Shown: positions 32,123 to 45,870, counted from the stretch's first letter. The stretch is DNA of 64,000 nt from Eulemur rufifrons (GCF_041146395.1 NC_090989.1:222178843-222242842), one strand, 5' to 3'. Numbers and translations are program-made. The notes: generated by a model from the sequence alone, not told the origin.

Positions 32123-34580
32123 CAAGCCAGAACTTAAAATGTGTCTTGGAGTTAGGAGGGGAAGGGGGGCTGTGGAAGAGGAGAACTTACAGTCAGGGGT
32201 TGCCCTGGGCCATGGGCACTGACGGGATTATAAGCCTGCGGCAGGTTTTCCTGAATAGGGGAAGGGTTGTCTTGCGCCACTTAACTAATTTCACAGGCTT
32301 AATAGCTGGGTATGTAGGAGGCTTCGCATCAGTATTAGAGATTATGGTGCCGTGGTCTAGCACCATAAAAAGGGAACATTTTTAAAATGGTAATTTGTCC
32401 TAATCTAATGAGCAAAATACTTAAGACAGCAAATGGAAATAAGATTTTCATATGGTGCCATCCATGAAAACCAAGGTCCCTTCTTATGGATACTGTTGAG
32501 GAATTAACATATCAGATAGGAGGCCAGAACGATTAGATGCCCTAATGCTGATCTTCTGCCATTCTGAGCATGAAGAAAGAAAATCTGTGGCCTCTAAAGC
32601 TAAAAAGAGTCCCAATGACCACCTAGTCGAACTTATTTTTTTTTCTGCAGACAGTAAAATCAAGATACAGAGAAGTGAGGTGATTAGGACATGATCCTTT
32701 CAACGTGAGACATCCACTAAACTGACCTCCTCCTGTCAGTCTTACAAAACAAACCCAGGAACCTGAAGGCAGTGACACAGGGCTGAAATGGATGTTTTCT
32801 TCCAAAACGTTTCCCCCGATCCCCCATAGTAGAATCTCTCCCAGGCTCCAAAGTGAGTGTTAAGCAGCTTCTGCTGCTCCACCAGGCACGGTGCAGAGGG
32901 CCAGCCTGGGAGAAGGCAGATCCCCTGTCCTCAGTGAGCTTATATGCCCTACCTTCAAGATATTTGCCTCTGGTGTTCCTCATAGTTGAGCAGGAAGGAA
33001 AAAAGAGGTAAAATGTATGTTTTCCTAAGGTGATAAGGAAATTCAAATAGTTATTCTCCTTACCCTCAAAGATCTCTTTCACCTGCTCAGACTCAGAGCT
33101 GCCCTGCTCAAGTTTGAGCAGGGTGAGATTGGCCCAGTAACAGGTGGTGTGATCGCCTGCCTGGTGGGCAGGTTCCCAGAGAGGCAAACCAAAAGTACCT
33201 GGTCTACCAGCCTTGGAAAATGTCAATAAGATTGTCACTAGGGGAACTGGACCAGCTTGAGTTGGGAGGTGAGAAACTTCTCTGTAGCGCTTTATGATGC
33301 CTTCCTGATGATCTCTCCCTTGGTGATAGTTTCTCAAAGAAGTGCTTGGGCTGCCAAAGTATGTGATGTCCTGATAAATATGGCAGGGAAGTCAATAAAA
33401 ATTTAGTTTCACCCTATAATGATGAAAAAATAAGATAAAACTACCAAAAAAAAAAGCCGAAAATTTTTACCATTCGATAAGAAGCCCATATGGTATTATT
33501 GGCCCAGAAGAATTGTCTGTGGTTCTGGGTATTTCTCTTGAGAAGGATGTCTACTTATTTTTAAAAATATATGAAAGGATGCATGTGAACCTAGTAATGT
33601 CTTTCCTAAGATGAAAAATATTACCTTAAGTCAAATTAAATTTTCGACCATCTGGTTGCCTGACAAGATGGTAGGTGACAAATATTCTTGATTCTGCTTA
33701 GCCAGGGCCATGAAATATATAAAGAAGCTTCTGGAAATATTGTTGCTGGACCTGTGGTATCTGTCACATTGGCATCCAGTGAGGTACATTGCACAGTTAT
33801 GTAACAAATGAAAGAGGTAACACCAGCTGTCAGGAAAAGAATCGAAAGCAAGAGATGGCAGGTGACAGGTTGTCATCCAGTTCCAGCCCCCTAGAAAGCC
33901 CCCCATAAAATTGGTAGATGAGGAGGTTTAGCCTGTTCCCATTTTTTGCCCTCATCACAAAATCTACAGGTTGCTTTTTCCTGGCCTCTCTACATGTCAC
34001 CTTAGGATGATAAAATGCTCTTTCAATGACAAAGGCTATGGCAATCACAGGTCCAGGGAGCCTTGGTAGAGTTGCTGACCCACATCTAAAAATTTTCTTA
34101 CTACAATATGATGTATGTGCTTTACCAAGAAAGTCCGCAAACCTCATTATCACTGGAAGATTTCATTTGCACCCTCAAGTTACATAAGCCAGAACTGCCC
34201 TGGGACCTACGCAGCATTGAAAAGGCTAAAGGAAAAATCAGGAAAGTGAAAATGGTAGAAAGTGATGTGGTCAGTCTGTTTTTTCAAGACCCCTTCTCCA
34301 AGAAGCAAGAGCTTAAACTCATCCCAGTGCTTGGTAGTAGTCCCAACAGAGGGCCAAGAGTGGATGCTGCGTGAAGCTCCTCCGCCTCCATGTGTAAAGG
34401 CTGCGTTCTCAACATACACGTGTCTGTGTTTTCCTGTACCATTTTGGTGCAGTCAGCTTTCCCTAGGACTTTCATTAACGGGGGTGGAGTGACATCACAG
34501 CAAATCTGCTTTAAGGACAACACAAGCTTCCTTTTACTTTAACTCACTTTTATGTGCTAAAATACTCATTTCTAGCTGTG
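32123..34580. other. Unassigned intronic DNA with the longest non-LINE frame
   Basis: No repeat family is assigned with confidence over about 2.4 kb. A 206-codon minus frame lies at 32717-33337. It shows no domain, signal peptide or splice support. A repeat-like phrase (CCAGGCACGGTGCAGAGGG...CAGTGAGCTTATATGCCC, 32882-32950) falls inside it, arguing against a gene. Confidence 0.4.
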
Positions 34581-34584
34581 AGGC

Positions 34585-35065
34585 AAATTGTGACAAAAGA
34601 CTTCTGGGAATCATCCCAAGAGCCAAATGCTAAATACAGAACAGAATTCATACATAAAGATGTTCATCACACTGTTATTTATATCAAACATGTAGAAACA
34701 ATGTAAGTGTCCAACAATGGGGTTATTGACTAAGTGAACTATAACACGCTATTGGACAAAATATTCTGCAAACATTAAAAATTATGCTTTTGAAGAGTTC
34801 CCAAGAACACAGGAAAGTGCTTGGTTATAATGTTAATAGAAAAGAAAATAAGCCTACAAACTAGTATTTCACAAATAAGCCCTCCTCTCCACACACAGAC
34901 TCTGCTTATGGGGAAAAAAAATAAAAAGAAAGAGAACCTTGAAGGAAATATACCAAAATACCATCAGTAGTGTCTCTGAGTAGGACTTGGGGTTTGGGAA
35001 ATTATTTTTCATTAAAATTTTTCTAAACTTTCTACAATTTTTAATGACAAAAATGCATTACTATT
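34585..35065 (+). repeat. Old L1M/HAL1-type 3' end, sense
   Basis: CTGGGAATCATCCCAAGAGCCAAATGC, TGTAAGTGTCCAACAATGGGGTTATTGAC and ATTATTTTTCATTAAAATTTTTCTAAACTTTC match the 3' ends of ancient L1ME/HAL1-like elements. Confidence 0.6.
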
Positions 35066-36900
35066 ATAATAAGAAAAATTCTTTTTCTGTGTCGGAACCA
35101 GTGGACCTTTGGCCTCTGAATTGCATTTCTAGAGAAATAAATTCTAGTGTTCTTAAATTATCGTGGAAGAAAAAAGGGGAAAAGGAGTCAAAGATTAGAG
35201 TCAAAAGCAAAACCTGACACTCTTTGTTAGTTGCCAAGTTGTTCATCCATGGTGGTCCTTTGAGAGATCGTGGAGTTGAGTGGTGATGTGAGCATGATTC
35301 AATCTATAAAACAATCTGCTACTAAAAGTAACCTAAATCAAATTGTGTGCTAATGGAACACACCTTTAAAATAAACTAAGAAATCCATTGTATAATAAAA
35401 TATCCTTTTGAAAGTCAAATTATCACTTATTTTATCTAATATGTGAATTCATACATGATAGCTTATAGGACATACTGGAATTACATTAATTTCACCAAAT
35501 TTCTATCTCCCCAACATCACTTTTTAGCTGCCCACTTCAATATAAAACTGTGAGACTTGTTCAAAAATATTCCATGGAAAGTCTATAGTTTATATGGAAC
35601 TCAGTGAAAGTAATTGAACTTATTTGATATTAATTTTCTAATAAAAATTTTGCATCCCATTGTCCACTAATCTTTTGTTGCTTATTTTCAGGAGTATTTG
35701 AAATTCCTTTGATTTTCTCTGATTTCCTTCCCTCCTCCATATAAATCAGCACATCCATTTCTAGAAGTCAGTCTCTTTGGCAAAATGTTAACTTAGAATT
35801 TTCTCAACCAAAGAAAGTTTATTTTCTCAAAGACTAAAAATCAAATATGAATATATTTTAGATGCAAAGTATTCTATTCATCAAGTTGCATTTTTGTCTT
35901 CCCTGTACCAAGTCACCATTGATTATGCCAAAGAGAAAACTAAACCTAGTATTTGCTTGAGGCCTTTTATCACCTATCGGGATTTTTGTTTGGATTCCTA
36001 TCAAGGATCTTGCATCGTTCCATATCTCGATGAAGATGAACTTTTGCATTTTCTATTAATCACTCAATTACTTGAAATTATTTTGAATATTAATGATTCA
36101 TTAGGGAAATATTATCCTAAGCTGGGGATTTTTAAAAGTCGTTGCATTGTAGTGATTGAATTATTTACTGGGTCTAATTCTCTCCTCCTCCTGCTCGTAT
36201 CCTCAGGAAATACATTGCCAGATTCTATTAAGAAATTAAATAGGCAAATAGAAAACATTTTGGAGATGTCTCTTTTACAAAAGTTCCAGAAATAGCATTT
36301 TTATTGTCCTTAATCCTACTGTTAACATTATCATTGGTAGATTTTATAAATTCTTAGAACATCATAAGAACTTTCTTTGTTGATTACCTATTGTGTAGCT
36401 ATGGTATTTTTCTAAAATTGTCAGACATGTTACACACCATTTGTCAAACTCCAATATCATCTCTTACATATCTAACACAGCATGAAATGATTGTGGAGTG
36501 TTCCTTTTTATTTTCGATAGATAGAGCCAAAGTGTCCTTGCAGCTTATAGATGTTTTTCAATCCAATATCATGGTTGTTTTCATTTTCAAAAGCTCTTCT
36601 CAATCTCCTTTTCTATTTTCACAGATTCATTGCTCACTGTGACATAAATATAAATCACAAATTAAGCTAATTAATAGATACCTTGACAGTGAATCAGTTT
36701 AATTTTCCCAATATATTTTCTCATCCCCTCATCTTATTTAACAATAAGACCTGCTGGGTTTAAGAAACGGAAAGTCCATGATTACTGCAAGCACATATAC
36801 TCTGTTTTGTTATTTAGGTAGTGACTATACTTACTTGGTTCCCAGAAATTGAGCTAAACTGTCTTCAAACATAAAATTACTTCCCCCAAATTATTTCTGC
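35066..36900. other. Unassigned intronic DNA, AT-rich
   Basis: No family recognised. It holds a 133-codon plus frame (35894-36295) without recognisable motifs. Confidence 0.4.
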
Positions 36901-36904
36901 ATTT

Positions 36905-39900
36905 CTTTTTTTAAAAGCTTTTTATTGAAGTAAAATATACATATAAAACTTAAAGTCTTTACCATTTTTAAATGTACAGTTAAGTGGTAATAACTATATT
37001 TATATTGTTTTTCCCCTTCATCCCTCCTTCTCACCTACCCTTCCCAGACTCCGGTAGCCACCAGCCTACTCTCTATCTTCATGAGATCCACTTTTTTAGC
37101 CTCCATATATGAATAAGAACATGCAATATTTGTCTTTCTGTGCTTGGGTTATTTTACTTAACATAATGTTCTCTACTACCATCCATGTTGCTGAAAATGG
37201 AAGGATTTCATTATTTTTATGGCTGAATAATATTACATTGTATATATATACCACATTTTATTTATCTGCCCATCTGTTGATGGGCCCTTAGGTTGATTCC
37301 ATATTTTGGTTACGGTGAATAGTGCTACCATAAATGTGGGAGTGCAGATATTGCTTCGATACATTGATTTCCTTTCTTTTGGATATATACCCAGTAGTGG
37401 AATTGCTAGATCATATGGTAGTTCTATTTTTAGTTTTTTGAGGAACCTCCATACTGTTCTCCATAATGACTGTACTAATTTATATTCACACCAACAGTAT
37501 ATGAGAGTTCCCCTTTCTCCACACCCCTTGCCAGCTTCTATTATTGCCTCTCTATTTGATATATGCCATTTTAACTGGGATGAGATGATATCTCACAGTG
37601 GTTTTGATTTGTATTTCTCTGATGATTAGTGATGTTGAGCATTTTTTATATACCTGTTGGCCATTTGTATGTCTTCTTTTTAGAAATGTCTGTCCAAATC
37701 TTTTGCCCATTTTTAAACCAGATTATTTGAGTTTTTGCTATTGAATTGTTTGAGCTCCTTATATATTCTAGTTATTAATTCCTTGTCAGATGGATGGTTT
37801 GCACATATTTTCTGATATGGCTTGTCTCTTCATTTTGTTGATTGTTTCCTTTGCTGTGCAAGAGCTTTATAGCTTGATGTAATCCTATTTGTCTATTTTT
37901 GCTTTTGAGATCTTAAACAAGAAATCTTTGCCCAGACTAGTGTCCTGGAGCATTTCCCAATGTTTTGTTCTAGTAGTTTCAGGTATCAAATTTTAAGTCT
38001 TTAATCCATTTTGATTTGATTTTTGTGTATGGTCAGAGATAGGGGTCTAGTTTCATTCTTCTGCATATAGTTATCCAGTTTTCCCAGCCCCATTTATTGA
38101 AATGATTGTCCTTCCCCTATTGCATGTTGTTGGCACTTTTTGTTGATATTCCCTCCTCTTCAATTTTTTTTTGAAGAGTTTGAATACGATTGGTATTAGT
38201 TCTTCTTTAAGTGTTTGGTAGTATTTAGCAGTGAAGACATCAGGTCCAGGGCTTTCCTTTGAAGAGAGACTTTTTATTACAGATTTGATCTTGTTACTCA
38301 TTATTAATTTGTTAAGGTTTTCTATTTCCTCATGGTTCAATCATGGTATATTGTATAAATCTAGAAATTTATCCATTACTTCTAGGTTTCATAATTTCTT
38401 GGCATACAGTTGTTCATAATAGTATCGAATGATTCCTTGTATCTCTGAGTTCTCAGTTGTATATCTTCTTTTTCATTTCTGATTTTATTTATTTGAGTCT
38501 TCTCTCTTTTTTTCTTAGTCTAACTGAAGGTTTTGTCGATTTTGTTTATCTTTTCAAAAAAAGAACTTTTCATTTCATTGAGCTTTTGTTATTGTTTTTT
38601 ATTCTCAATTTCATTTATTTTTGCTCTGATCTTTATTATTTCTTTCCTTCTACTAATTATGGGTTTGTTTGTTCTGGCTTTTCTAGTTTCTTGAGATGCA
38701 TCATTAGGTTGTTTATTTGAAGTCTTTCTACTTTTTTGATATTGGTACTTATTGCTATAAACTTCCTTCTTAGTGTTGCTTTTTCCTTATCCCATAGATT
38801 TTGGTATGTTGTATTTTCATTTTCATTTTCATTCATTTCAAGAAATTTTTAAGTTTTCTTCTTAATTTCGTCATTGACTTATTGGCCATTTAGGAGCATG
38901 TTGTTTAATTTCCATGCATTTGTGAAGTTTCTGAGGTTCCTCTTGTTATTAATTTCTAGTTTTATTCCATTATGATCAGAAAAGATACTTGATATGATTT
39001 ATATTTTTTGGAATGTGCTCCCTACTTGTTTTTTGGCCTAAAGTATGGTCTATTCTGGAGAATGTTCCATGTGCTGATGAAAAAAATGTGTATTCTGCAG
39101 CAATTGGGTGAATGTTCTATAAACGTTGGTTAGGCCTATTAGGTCTAGTGTATAGTTTAACTCCACTGTTTCTTTATTGATTTTCTGTCTGGGTGATCTG
39201 TTTTTTACTGATATTGGGGTGTTAAAGTCCCCTACTATTATTGAAGTCTACCTGTCCCTTTATATGAGCTCCTTTATATGTTATCTGCTTCTTCTCTCTT
39301 GCTACTTTTAGGATCTTCTCTTTGTCCTTGACCTTTGTGAGTTTGATTATTATGTGCCTTGGAATAGCCTTATTTGGGTAGAATCTGTTTGGTGTTCTCA
39401 GACCTTGTGACACCTGAATATTTATATCTTTCTCAAGTTTTGAAAAATTTTCTGTTATTATTTCTTTAAATAAGCTTTCTCCCCCTTCCTCTTGCTCAAC
39501 TCCCTCTTGAACACCAGTAATTCTTAGATTTGGTCTTCTGCAGTAATTTTATATGTCTTTTAGATGCTCTTTATTCCTTTTCATTCTTTTTTCTTTTTTC
39601 TCATCAGACTGTATATTTTCACATCACCAGTTTTCAAACTCACTGATTTTTTCTTCTCTTGACTCATTCTGCTGCTGAGAGCCTCTTATGAGTTCTTCAG
39701 TTCAACAAATGTATTTTTCAGTTCCAAGATTTCTGTTTGGTTTTTATTATTATTTCAATCTCTTTGTTAAATTTCCTTGATAAATTTCTGAACTGTGTTT
39801 TTGTGTTATCTTGGAGATCACTGAGCTTTTTCTTAAAACTGCTACTTTAAATAAATTCTTGGTCAGAGAGCTCACAAATCATTGTCTAGTTAGGGCCAGT

Positions 39901-40735
39901 CATGGTTCTTTTTTTGCTTTTGTTTCTTGTGGGTATGTATGCCTATGTCTTTGCATTGAAGGATTAGTTATTTATCCAGTTTTCTCTGTCCAGCTTCCTT
40001 TGGTTTTTATTGGATATATTTGCTTAGCAAATCTTTATCTCTACGTCACTGACTCCTTTTCAGCCCTAGGTGATGCCTTAAGCCCAGGTTCACCTCAGCG
40101 CTAGTAAATGAGTAAAGCACAGCCTGTCCTGAATGGGGGAGGTCCCAAAAGGATTTTCCCAGCAGTATGGGAAGACTAGCTAGGGGATTATGCTCAAGGG
40201 ACCTGTGAAACATACCTCCTACAGTGTGGTGCTGCTGAATAGCCACTCTGATTTTGTGTCTCCTTTGGCTGCATTACAGAGCAGAGTTTCCAAACCTGGG
40301 GGATGATTGTTATCTCTGCCTGTCCTCAGGCATTTTTCTCTCTGCCAGCATTCATGATGCTTCCTATGGGTTAAGGCAAGAACCAGTCTCCTGCCAGGGA
40401 ACCCAAGATGGTAGGAAAGCTGGTTGACCACATCAATCTTACTTTTTCCAGTATAGAAACCATGAGTTGGGGAAGATTTTCTATGTGCTTGATGCTGGGC
40501 AGAATGAAGAGGAGGGCATCACAGATGTGGAAGTCTAGTTCTCCTGTCATCTGCTCAGAGTTTTTTCACTTCTCTGTGGCCCCAGGATCTGTCTCATCTC
40601 ATATTTGAGTTCTGGGTTGTTGCTCCTGAAAATCTAGGCACTGCATGTTTGGTTTTCGTTCCCTGTGGGAGGCAGAGGAGAAGGAGTGGAGCCAGTTTGC
40701 TTTTTTGCCACCATTTCATAACTGGAAGTCCCCTA
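36905..40735 (-). mobile_element. Old L1M element, near full extent, internally deleted, antisense
   Basis: On the minus strand the parts keep L1 order: 5' UTR (about 40735-39850), ORF1 (39850-39237), ORF2 endonuclease to early RT (39236-38148), ORF2 C-terminus (38147-37100) and 3' UTR (to 36905). ORF1 is marked by PRHIIIKLTKVKDKEKILK in the 39222-39413 frame. ORF1 joins ORF2 abruptly near 39237, losing the end of ORF1 and part of the endonuclease. A second gap near 38148 removes the central RT. All frames have many stops, so it is inert. It is about 3.8 kb, against about 6-7 kb for a complete element. Confidence 0.85.
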
Positions 40736-41096
40736 TTTCCACATTTCTGTTTCATTTTTCTATAGTACATTCCTGCTTTGAGTCTTTCTCTATAGTATGG
40801 CTTAATCTACATGGAACTAAAGTTTAAACATTTTGGTGAAAAATATTTTTGGTTAATTGGGACTGCCTATATCTCAAAATGTCACATTCATAATAGGTCT
40901 CAATATATAATGTCTAAAACTCAGGCAGCCCACTTTCTATCACACAATGCTTGACTAAATGTTTAATTCCTGAAAAATAATGTGGTGCCATGTGTCTTGT
41001 GTTAAAATTGACTCTTAACACTTATGACAAACTCTTGGTCTGTGGCCTAATAACCCATTCACTTTAGCTATGCTTTCATTCTTGTGTGGAATATCC
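40736..41096. other. Unassigned intronic DNA
   Basis: Nothing recognised between the L1M 5' UTR and the Alu. Confidence 0.4.
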
Positions 41097-41111
41097 TACT
41101 TTTTAATTTTT

Positions 41112-41451
41112 TTTTTTTTTTTTTTTTGAGACAGAGTCTCACTCTGTTGCCTGGGCTAGAGTCCCGTGGCATCAGCCTAGCTCACAGCAACCTCAAACTC
41201 CTGGGCTCAAGCAATCTTTCCTTCTGCCTCAGCCTCCCAAGTAGCTGGGACTATAGGCATGCGCCACCATGCCAGGCTAATTTTTTCTATATATATTTTT
41301 AGTTGTCCATATAATTTCTTTCTATTTTTTTTAGTAGAGACAGAGTCTCGCTCTTGCTCAGGCTGGTCTCAAACTCCTGAGCTCAAGCCATCCACCCACC
41401 TCGGCCTCCCAGAGTGCTAGGATTACAGGCATGAGCCACCGCACCTGGCCG
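41112..41451 (-). mobile_element. Alu SINE (lemur type), antisense
   Basis: A poly-T tail is followed by GAGACAGAGTCTCACTCTGTTGCC, and the element ends at CACCGCACCTGGCC. The central linker is long (TTTTTTCTATATATATTTTTAGTTGTCCATATAATTTC in two pieces), as in lemur Alus. Flanking repeats TACTTTTTAATTTTT (41097-41111) and TATTTTTTAATTTTT (41452-41466) match at 14/15. Confidence 0.95.
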
Positions 41452-41639
41452 TATTTTTTAATTTTTATTTTCTTCAAACCAGTCTCCCAAACACAACCAT
41501 TTGGTAATAATTCCTCCACTCAGCAAATGCTTACTGCACAAGGACTAGGACTCCTGCCTGCAAATAAACCTCTTTATAGTGAAAAGAGACATGTGCAAAT
41601 GCAAGAAATGAAGGGTTGAAAGCAGTATGCTAGAAAGCT

Positions 41640-42235
41640 TTAGAGAATAATAGAGGCACAAAGAGAAAGTGAAGGTTTGATCATAGTTATATGGAAGTCT
41701 TCTTAGATGGCACATGTTGAGCAAAAGGCTTGGAGTTTGTTCACCAAGCAGGGGGAAGGGTATTCCAGGAAGAAGGAACTGAATGAACAAAGGCAGAGAG
41801 GCCCAAAACAGCATCAGGGTTCCTGAAAGGAGCAAGATGCTCAGCACAGCTGGGGCATCAGGTGAGTGGGGTCAGGTCGTGGCTGTGGTGGTGGGAACAA
41901 CAGTAAGAATGCAGTCAGCAAGAGATAAAACTGAAGAAAGAGCCAGGAGTGTGACATTGGATGCCCTGCTAAGAATTTTTAGCTTTATGCCATAGGGATG
42001 GCCACTAAAAAATTATAATAAGGAGGGTGATATGATCTGGCATGGAGGATTGCTTGAATAGCTGCATTGAGATGAGAATGGAAGGAGGGAGAGACAGGAC
42101 CAGAGTCAGGAAGAATAGAAAAGAATCTACTGCAATTGTTAAGATGCTGAACAAAGGTTGTGACAGTGAGGATAGAGGGAAAGAAGTAAACAGGAGGAAG
42201 AAATCATGCTGTAGAGAACTTTTCACAGTCTGGCA
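41640..42235 (-). repeat. LINE/L2, antisense
   Basis: GGAGTTTGTTCACCAAGCAGG, TATTCCAGGAAGAAGGAACTGAATGAACAAAGGCAGAGAGGC and AGGGTGATATGATCTGGCATGG are antisense L2 phrases. Confidence 0.65.
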
Positions 42236-42244
42236 CATAATATA

Positions 42245-42390
42245 TTTTACTTACTTTCCCTCTGTCTTCCCTTTCTAGAATGTAGGCTCCATGGAAGCAG
42301 GGATTTTTGTCAGTTTGGTTCACTGTGGTATCCCCAGAAACTTAACAGTGCCTGGCACAGAAGAGATATTCAATAAATGTGTTCAATGAA
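42245..42390 (+). repeat. LINE/L2 3' end, sense
   Basis: TAGAATGTAGGCTCCATGGAAGCAGGGATTTTTGTC and AACAGTGCCTGGCACAGAAGAGATATTCAATAAATGTG are the L2 3' terminus. It lies between two antisense L2-like blocks. Confidence 0.8.
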
Positions 42391-42394
42391 TCAA

Positions 42395-42600
42395 CTCCGT
42401 GCAGGGGGGTGAGGGTGACAAGCGTGATGCCCAGATTCCTGACTTTTAGAGGGTGCACAATGAGAGCAAGAACATAAGCACAGAAGCTGGTTGGCAGGCA
42501 GGTCAGAGGGGCAGAAAATAGGGGGACGGTGTCATTTTGAAAGATTTTGCTTCCTTTCAACATGAGAATCAAAATCCCGTCTAGGCTAAAGTAATTTCTC
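42395..42600 (-). repeat. Possible further antisense L2
   Basis: GATGCCCAGATTCCTGACTTT and purine-rich text resemble antisense L2. The match is weak. Confidence 0.35.
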
Positions 42601-43260
42601 CACAAGAGAGCAGAAAACATAAGTTATCAGACTGAATTTGGGGGGAAAGTACTTTTTTAACAAAATGTTTTGATGTTTGTTCTTTTGGGTCTCAAAGAAC
42701 ACTTTAATTTCCTATATTCCACCATGTTTTCACAAGGTCACCAACCATGTCAAACAATTCTGAGAGATACTTTTAGGGTGCATGTTAAAAATACCAATTC
42801 TATAGTAAATAAAAAATCAGGCTTTACTCAATCACCTATGAAATAGTTATATTAATAATGTCTGATTTAAAATTTTTTCTATTAAAACTTACATTGGTGA
42901 GATTGTTAGAGTGAGCATATATGCCTATCTCCCTTCCTGCTACTCATCTTCAAATGACACAAGAAGACAAAATGCAAACATATGTATTTCCTAAACAGAT
43001 CTCTATGTGTTCAGCTTGAAGAGAGAGGGGAAAGGATACCATATTAGGACACAAGAAATTCTGAGTAATTTCTGGAATTTTCAAGCAGGTGTAGAAACTA
43101 GAGTTTCCAAATTATTATAGGAGAAAAGTATGTACAATGAAGTTAAAAGTTATTTTGGTTACCATTCAGCATCAAAATAAACAAAGGCAGGGAACAGAAA
43201 GAGGTCCTGGGAGCAAACTCAGATTAATGAATTAAAGAACTCCCCTAGAGTAACTAGGCC
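42601..43260. other. Unassigned intronic DNA
   Basis: AT-rich. Nothing recognised. Confidence 0.4.
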
Positions 43261-43261
43261 C

Positions 43262-43700
43262 AGAAATTCCATATCTACAAATTTAGCCTACAGATGTACT
43301 CACCCATGTGCATACACAAATCTTCAGTGCAACTGTGTTTGGCAAAAGATGGAGAATGACCCAAATGTTCATTAGCAGAAGACTGGTTAAATAAATCATG
43401 GTATATGCATATAATGAAACATTACGCAGGCAACAAATAATGATGCTCATCTCCCTGTGGTTGAATGGAATGGTCTCCAGGATAAATTGTCAAGTGGAAA
43501 AAGCAAAGTGTAGAATAGCGCATAAAGCTTGCTACCACTTAGGTGAAAGGGAGACCTCTTTATATGTGTATGGAACATCTCTAAAACTGGTAATACTGGT
43601 TTGTTTTGTTGAGGAGCACCAGAGTACTGAGGACAGGAGTGATACAATTAATTTTCACCATTTGTGCATATATTACCTGTTCAAATATATCATATTTTAA
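43262..43700 (+). repeat. Old L1M/HAL1-type 3' end, sense
   Basis: GAATGACCCAAATGTTCATTAGCAG, TGGTTAAATAAATCATGGTATATGCATATAATGAAACATTACGC and AAATTGTCAAGTGGAAAAAGCAAAGTG are typical of L1ME/HAL1 ends. Confidence 0.75.
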
Positions 43701-45785
43701 AGGCAAGAAATAGTGTGGAAGATAAATGATAAGAAAGTCTAGAAAAGAGGAAACATAAAATAAGTTGGAAGAAATAAGACCAAAAAATCAGGAATTACAG
43801 TAAATGTTGCTAGATTTTTTTTCTGCAATTAAGAGAGAGAGTTGGTTTTAGGGGAAAAATCTAGCCTTGCTGTTTACAAGATATTAATACATACCTCAAA
43901 TGCAATGACACAGAAAAGTGACAAATGACCAGATGGAATAATATACCAGACAAATCCTAATCCCCAAAAAGTATATGTGGCCGTTACAATATTATATAAA
44001 ACAAAATATAATACAAAGCAACAGCATTAAGTAGGAAGGGAAGATATCATATGTTGATAAGAAGTGTAATCCACAAAGAACATAGATTTTCATGAATATA
44101 TTTATACATTTATAAAAAGCTTCAAAACATACTTTGTTTTCAAAGACTGTTTATTTTCAAGGGATAATTGTGAAGTGTATAATCATAATAGGAGATTATA
44201 ACATGATCTCAGAATTCAAAAAATAACACAAATAAGAAATAAGTAAATACACAGAGAATTTGAATTAAAAAATAGTAAGTGTAATCTATTTTATATATAT
44301 TGAACTTTGTATCCAGCAAATCGAGAATGCACACTCTTTTCAAACAAAATACCATGTTTACAAAATGCTGCACAAACCAAGGAATTTTTACCTACATATC
44401 ATACTCCAAAACTACAATTTCGATTCACCTCCCCACCAAGAATATTTAATACCACCTGATTTTTTGCATCTCTGCCAACACGAAGAGCTTGCTAAGAGAG
44501 GAAGACTGGTGTTTTTGTTTGACTTCTTTTATTCTGAAGTAGAGATATAAATTATGCAATTAATATTTTTAAGCATTTTAATTTCAAATAACAAAGTTTT
44601 TGAGTCATGATGAGGATGTAGAATCTCAGGTCAGCCAAGGCAAAATTATAAAATAACTTTTTTCTATGGAGCCTCCAGTCTCCCTTTGGTTCTCCCTTTT
44701 CCTCTTTTTAAGACACCCTTCCCTCCACCCAGTTTTACCCCCAGGTCCTTGGGTTCTTCAACCCCAGCATATCAGGACTGGGCATGAATAGGTGGGCAAA
44801 CATTGCTCCCACATCAGCTTTCCAGAAAAACTTTAAAGCCTTGTTGTACCATAACATTGCAAACAACAGTACACATGTTCATGGACCTTTCACCAGAAAT
44901 CCTTCAGAAACTCTACATTTGTCTATCTTCCTTTCCCCAACCTCAAATCTAAATCTGTTGCTAGGAAAGCTTGATAATCTTTGTTTCAGGGTAAATTTAA
45001 TGTATCTATTTGCTGCCTCAGAAGAATTTCCATCTGAAATGTGATCTCTAATTATGCAGTGAAATTTAGGCATCAGCAGAACAAGTAGGTCAGATGTTTA
45101 AGGAATTCCATTTTATGCCTAATTTCTTAATTCTTTTAAACAGTGAGCTCAGATGTTATCCTGATTCTCTTCAGCTTGCTACCGGCTAAGTGCAAGATAC
45201 ATGATAATACCTTTCAGACCATAACCAGCCCTGGCTTAAAGAGTTCTAATAACTTCAAGAGTTAGCCAGAATTCCATCTCTGCCTCCTGGTTCTTTCTCC
45301 AATGGACCCCAAATTTTCTTCTCAATTCAGGCATCCCTTCCTGAGTTCAGAGCATAAAATAGCTGCCTCTCAACTCCCAAGGGAATCTCTGGGAGTATCA
45401 ATAATTGTTTGAGACAATGTCCACATGGTACCTTGGCCAAACCTATGGTTATACTGAAGCAGATTTCTGTGCAAATTTAATTGCGTTGAAACACACACCC
45501 ACCTGACAATCCTTACCAGAGATCACAACTGTGGCCCCTGACCCAAACATAGTGCATAGATGGATTTTGTTTGGCTGTCTATATTTTTAAACTTTTTGAG
45601 TTCAAATGTCTATGGAGGCATTTCAATTTGCAACATTTGCCTTAACACTACTCATCCTAGGCTCTGACCTTGGGACATAAACAAGTACAACAGAGTCAGG
45701 TAGCTCACAAGTCAGGTGCTTGTTTTATCTCCTCCCCCACCCCCACCCATTTCTTTTCCCAGTATTTAAGGCACAAGACAAAAAA
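43701..45785. other. Unassigned intronic DNA, AT-rich
   Basis: About 2 kb with no recognised family, exon or RNA. A C-rich patch (CTCCTCCCCCACCCCCACCC) lies at 45729-45748. Confidence 0.4.
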
Positions 45786-45787
45786 GT

Positions 45788-45870
45788 GAGTTGAATTCCA
45801 ATCACAACTCTCCTTATAGCTCATTGTGTGACCTTAAACAAGTTACCTTGTCTCTAGGAGGGACACTAGA
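45788..45870 (+). repeat. MIR core, sense
   Basis: GAATTCCAATCACAACTCTCC and CATTGTGTGACCTTAAACAAGTTACCTTGTCTC are the MIR core. Confidence 0.6.

Noticed and set aside
35894..36295. 133-codon plus-strand open frame
   Set aside because: AT-rich, with no motif, signal or splice context. A few frames this long are expected by chance across six frames of 64 kb.
41084..41302. 72-codon frame at the 41-kb Alu
   Set aside because: It is antisense Alu text beginning in the poly-T tail, not a gene.
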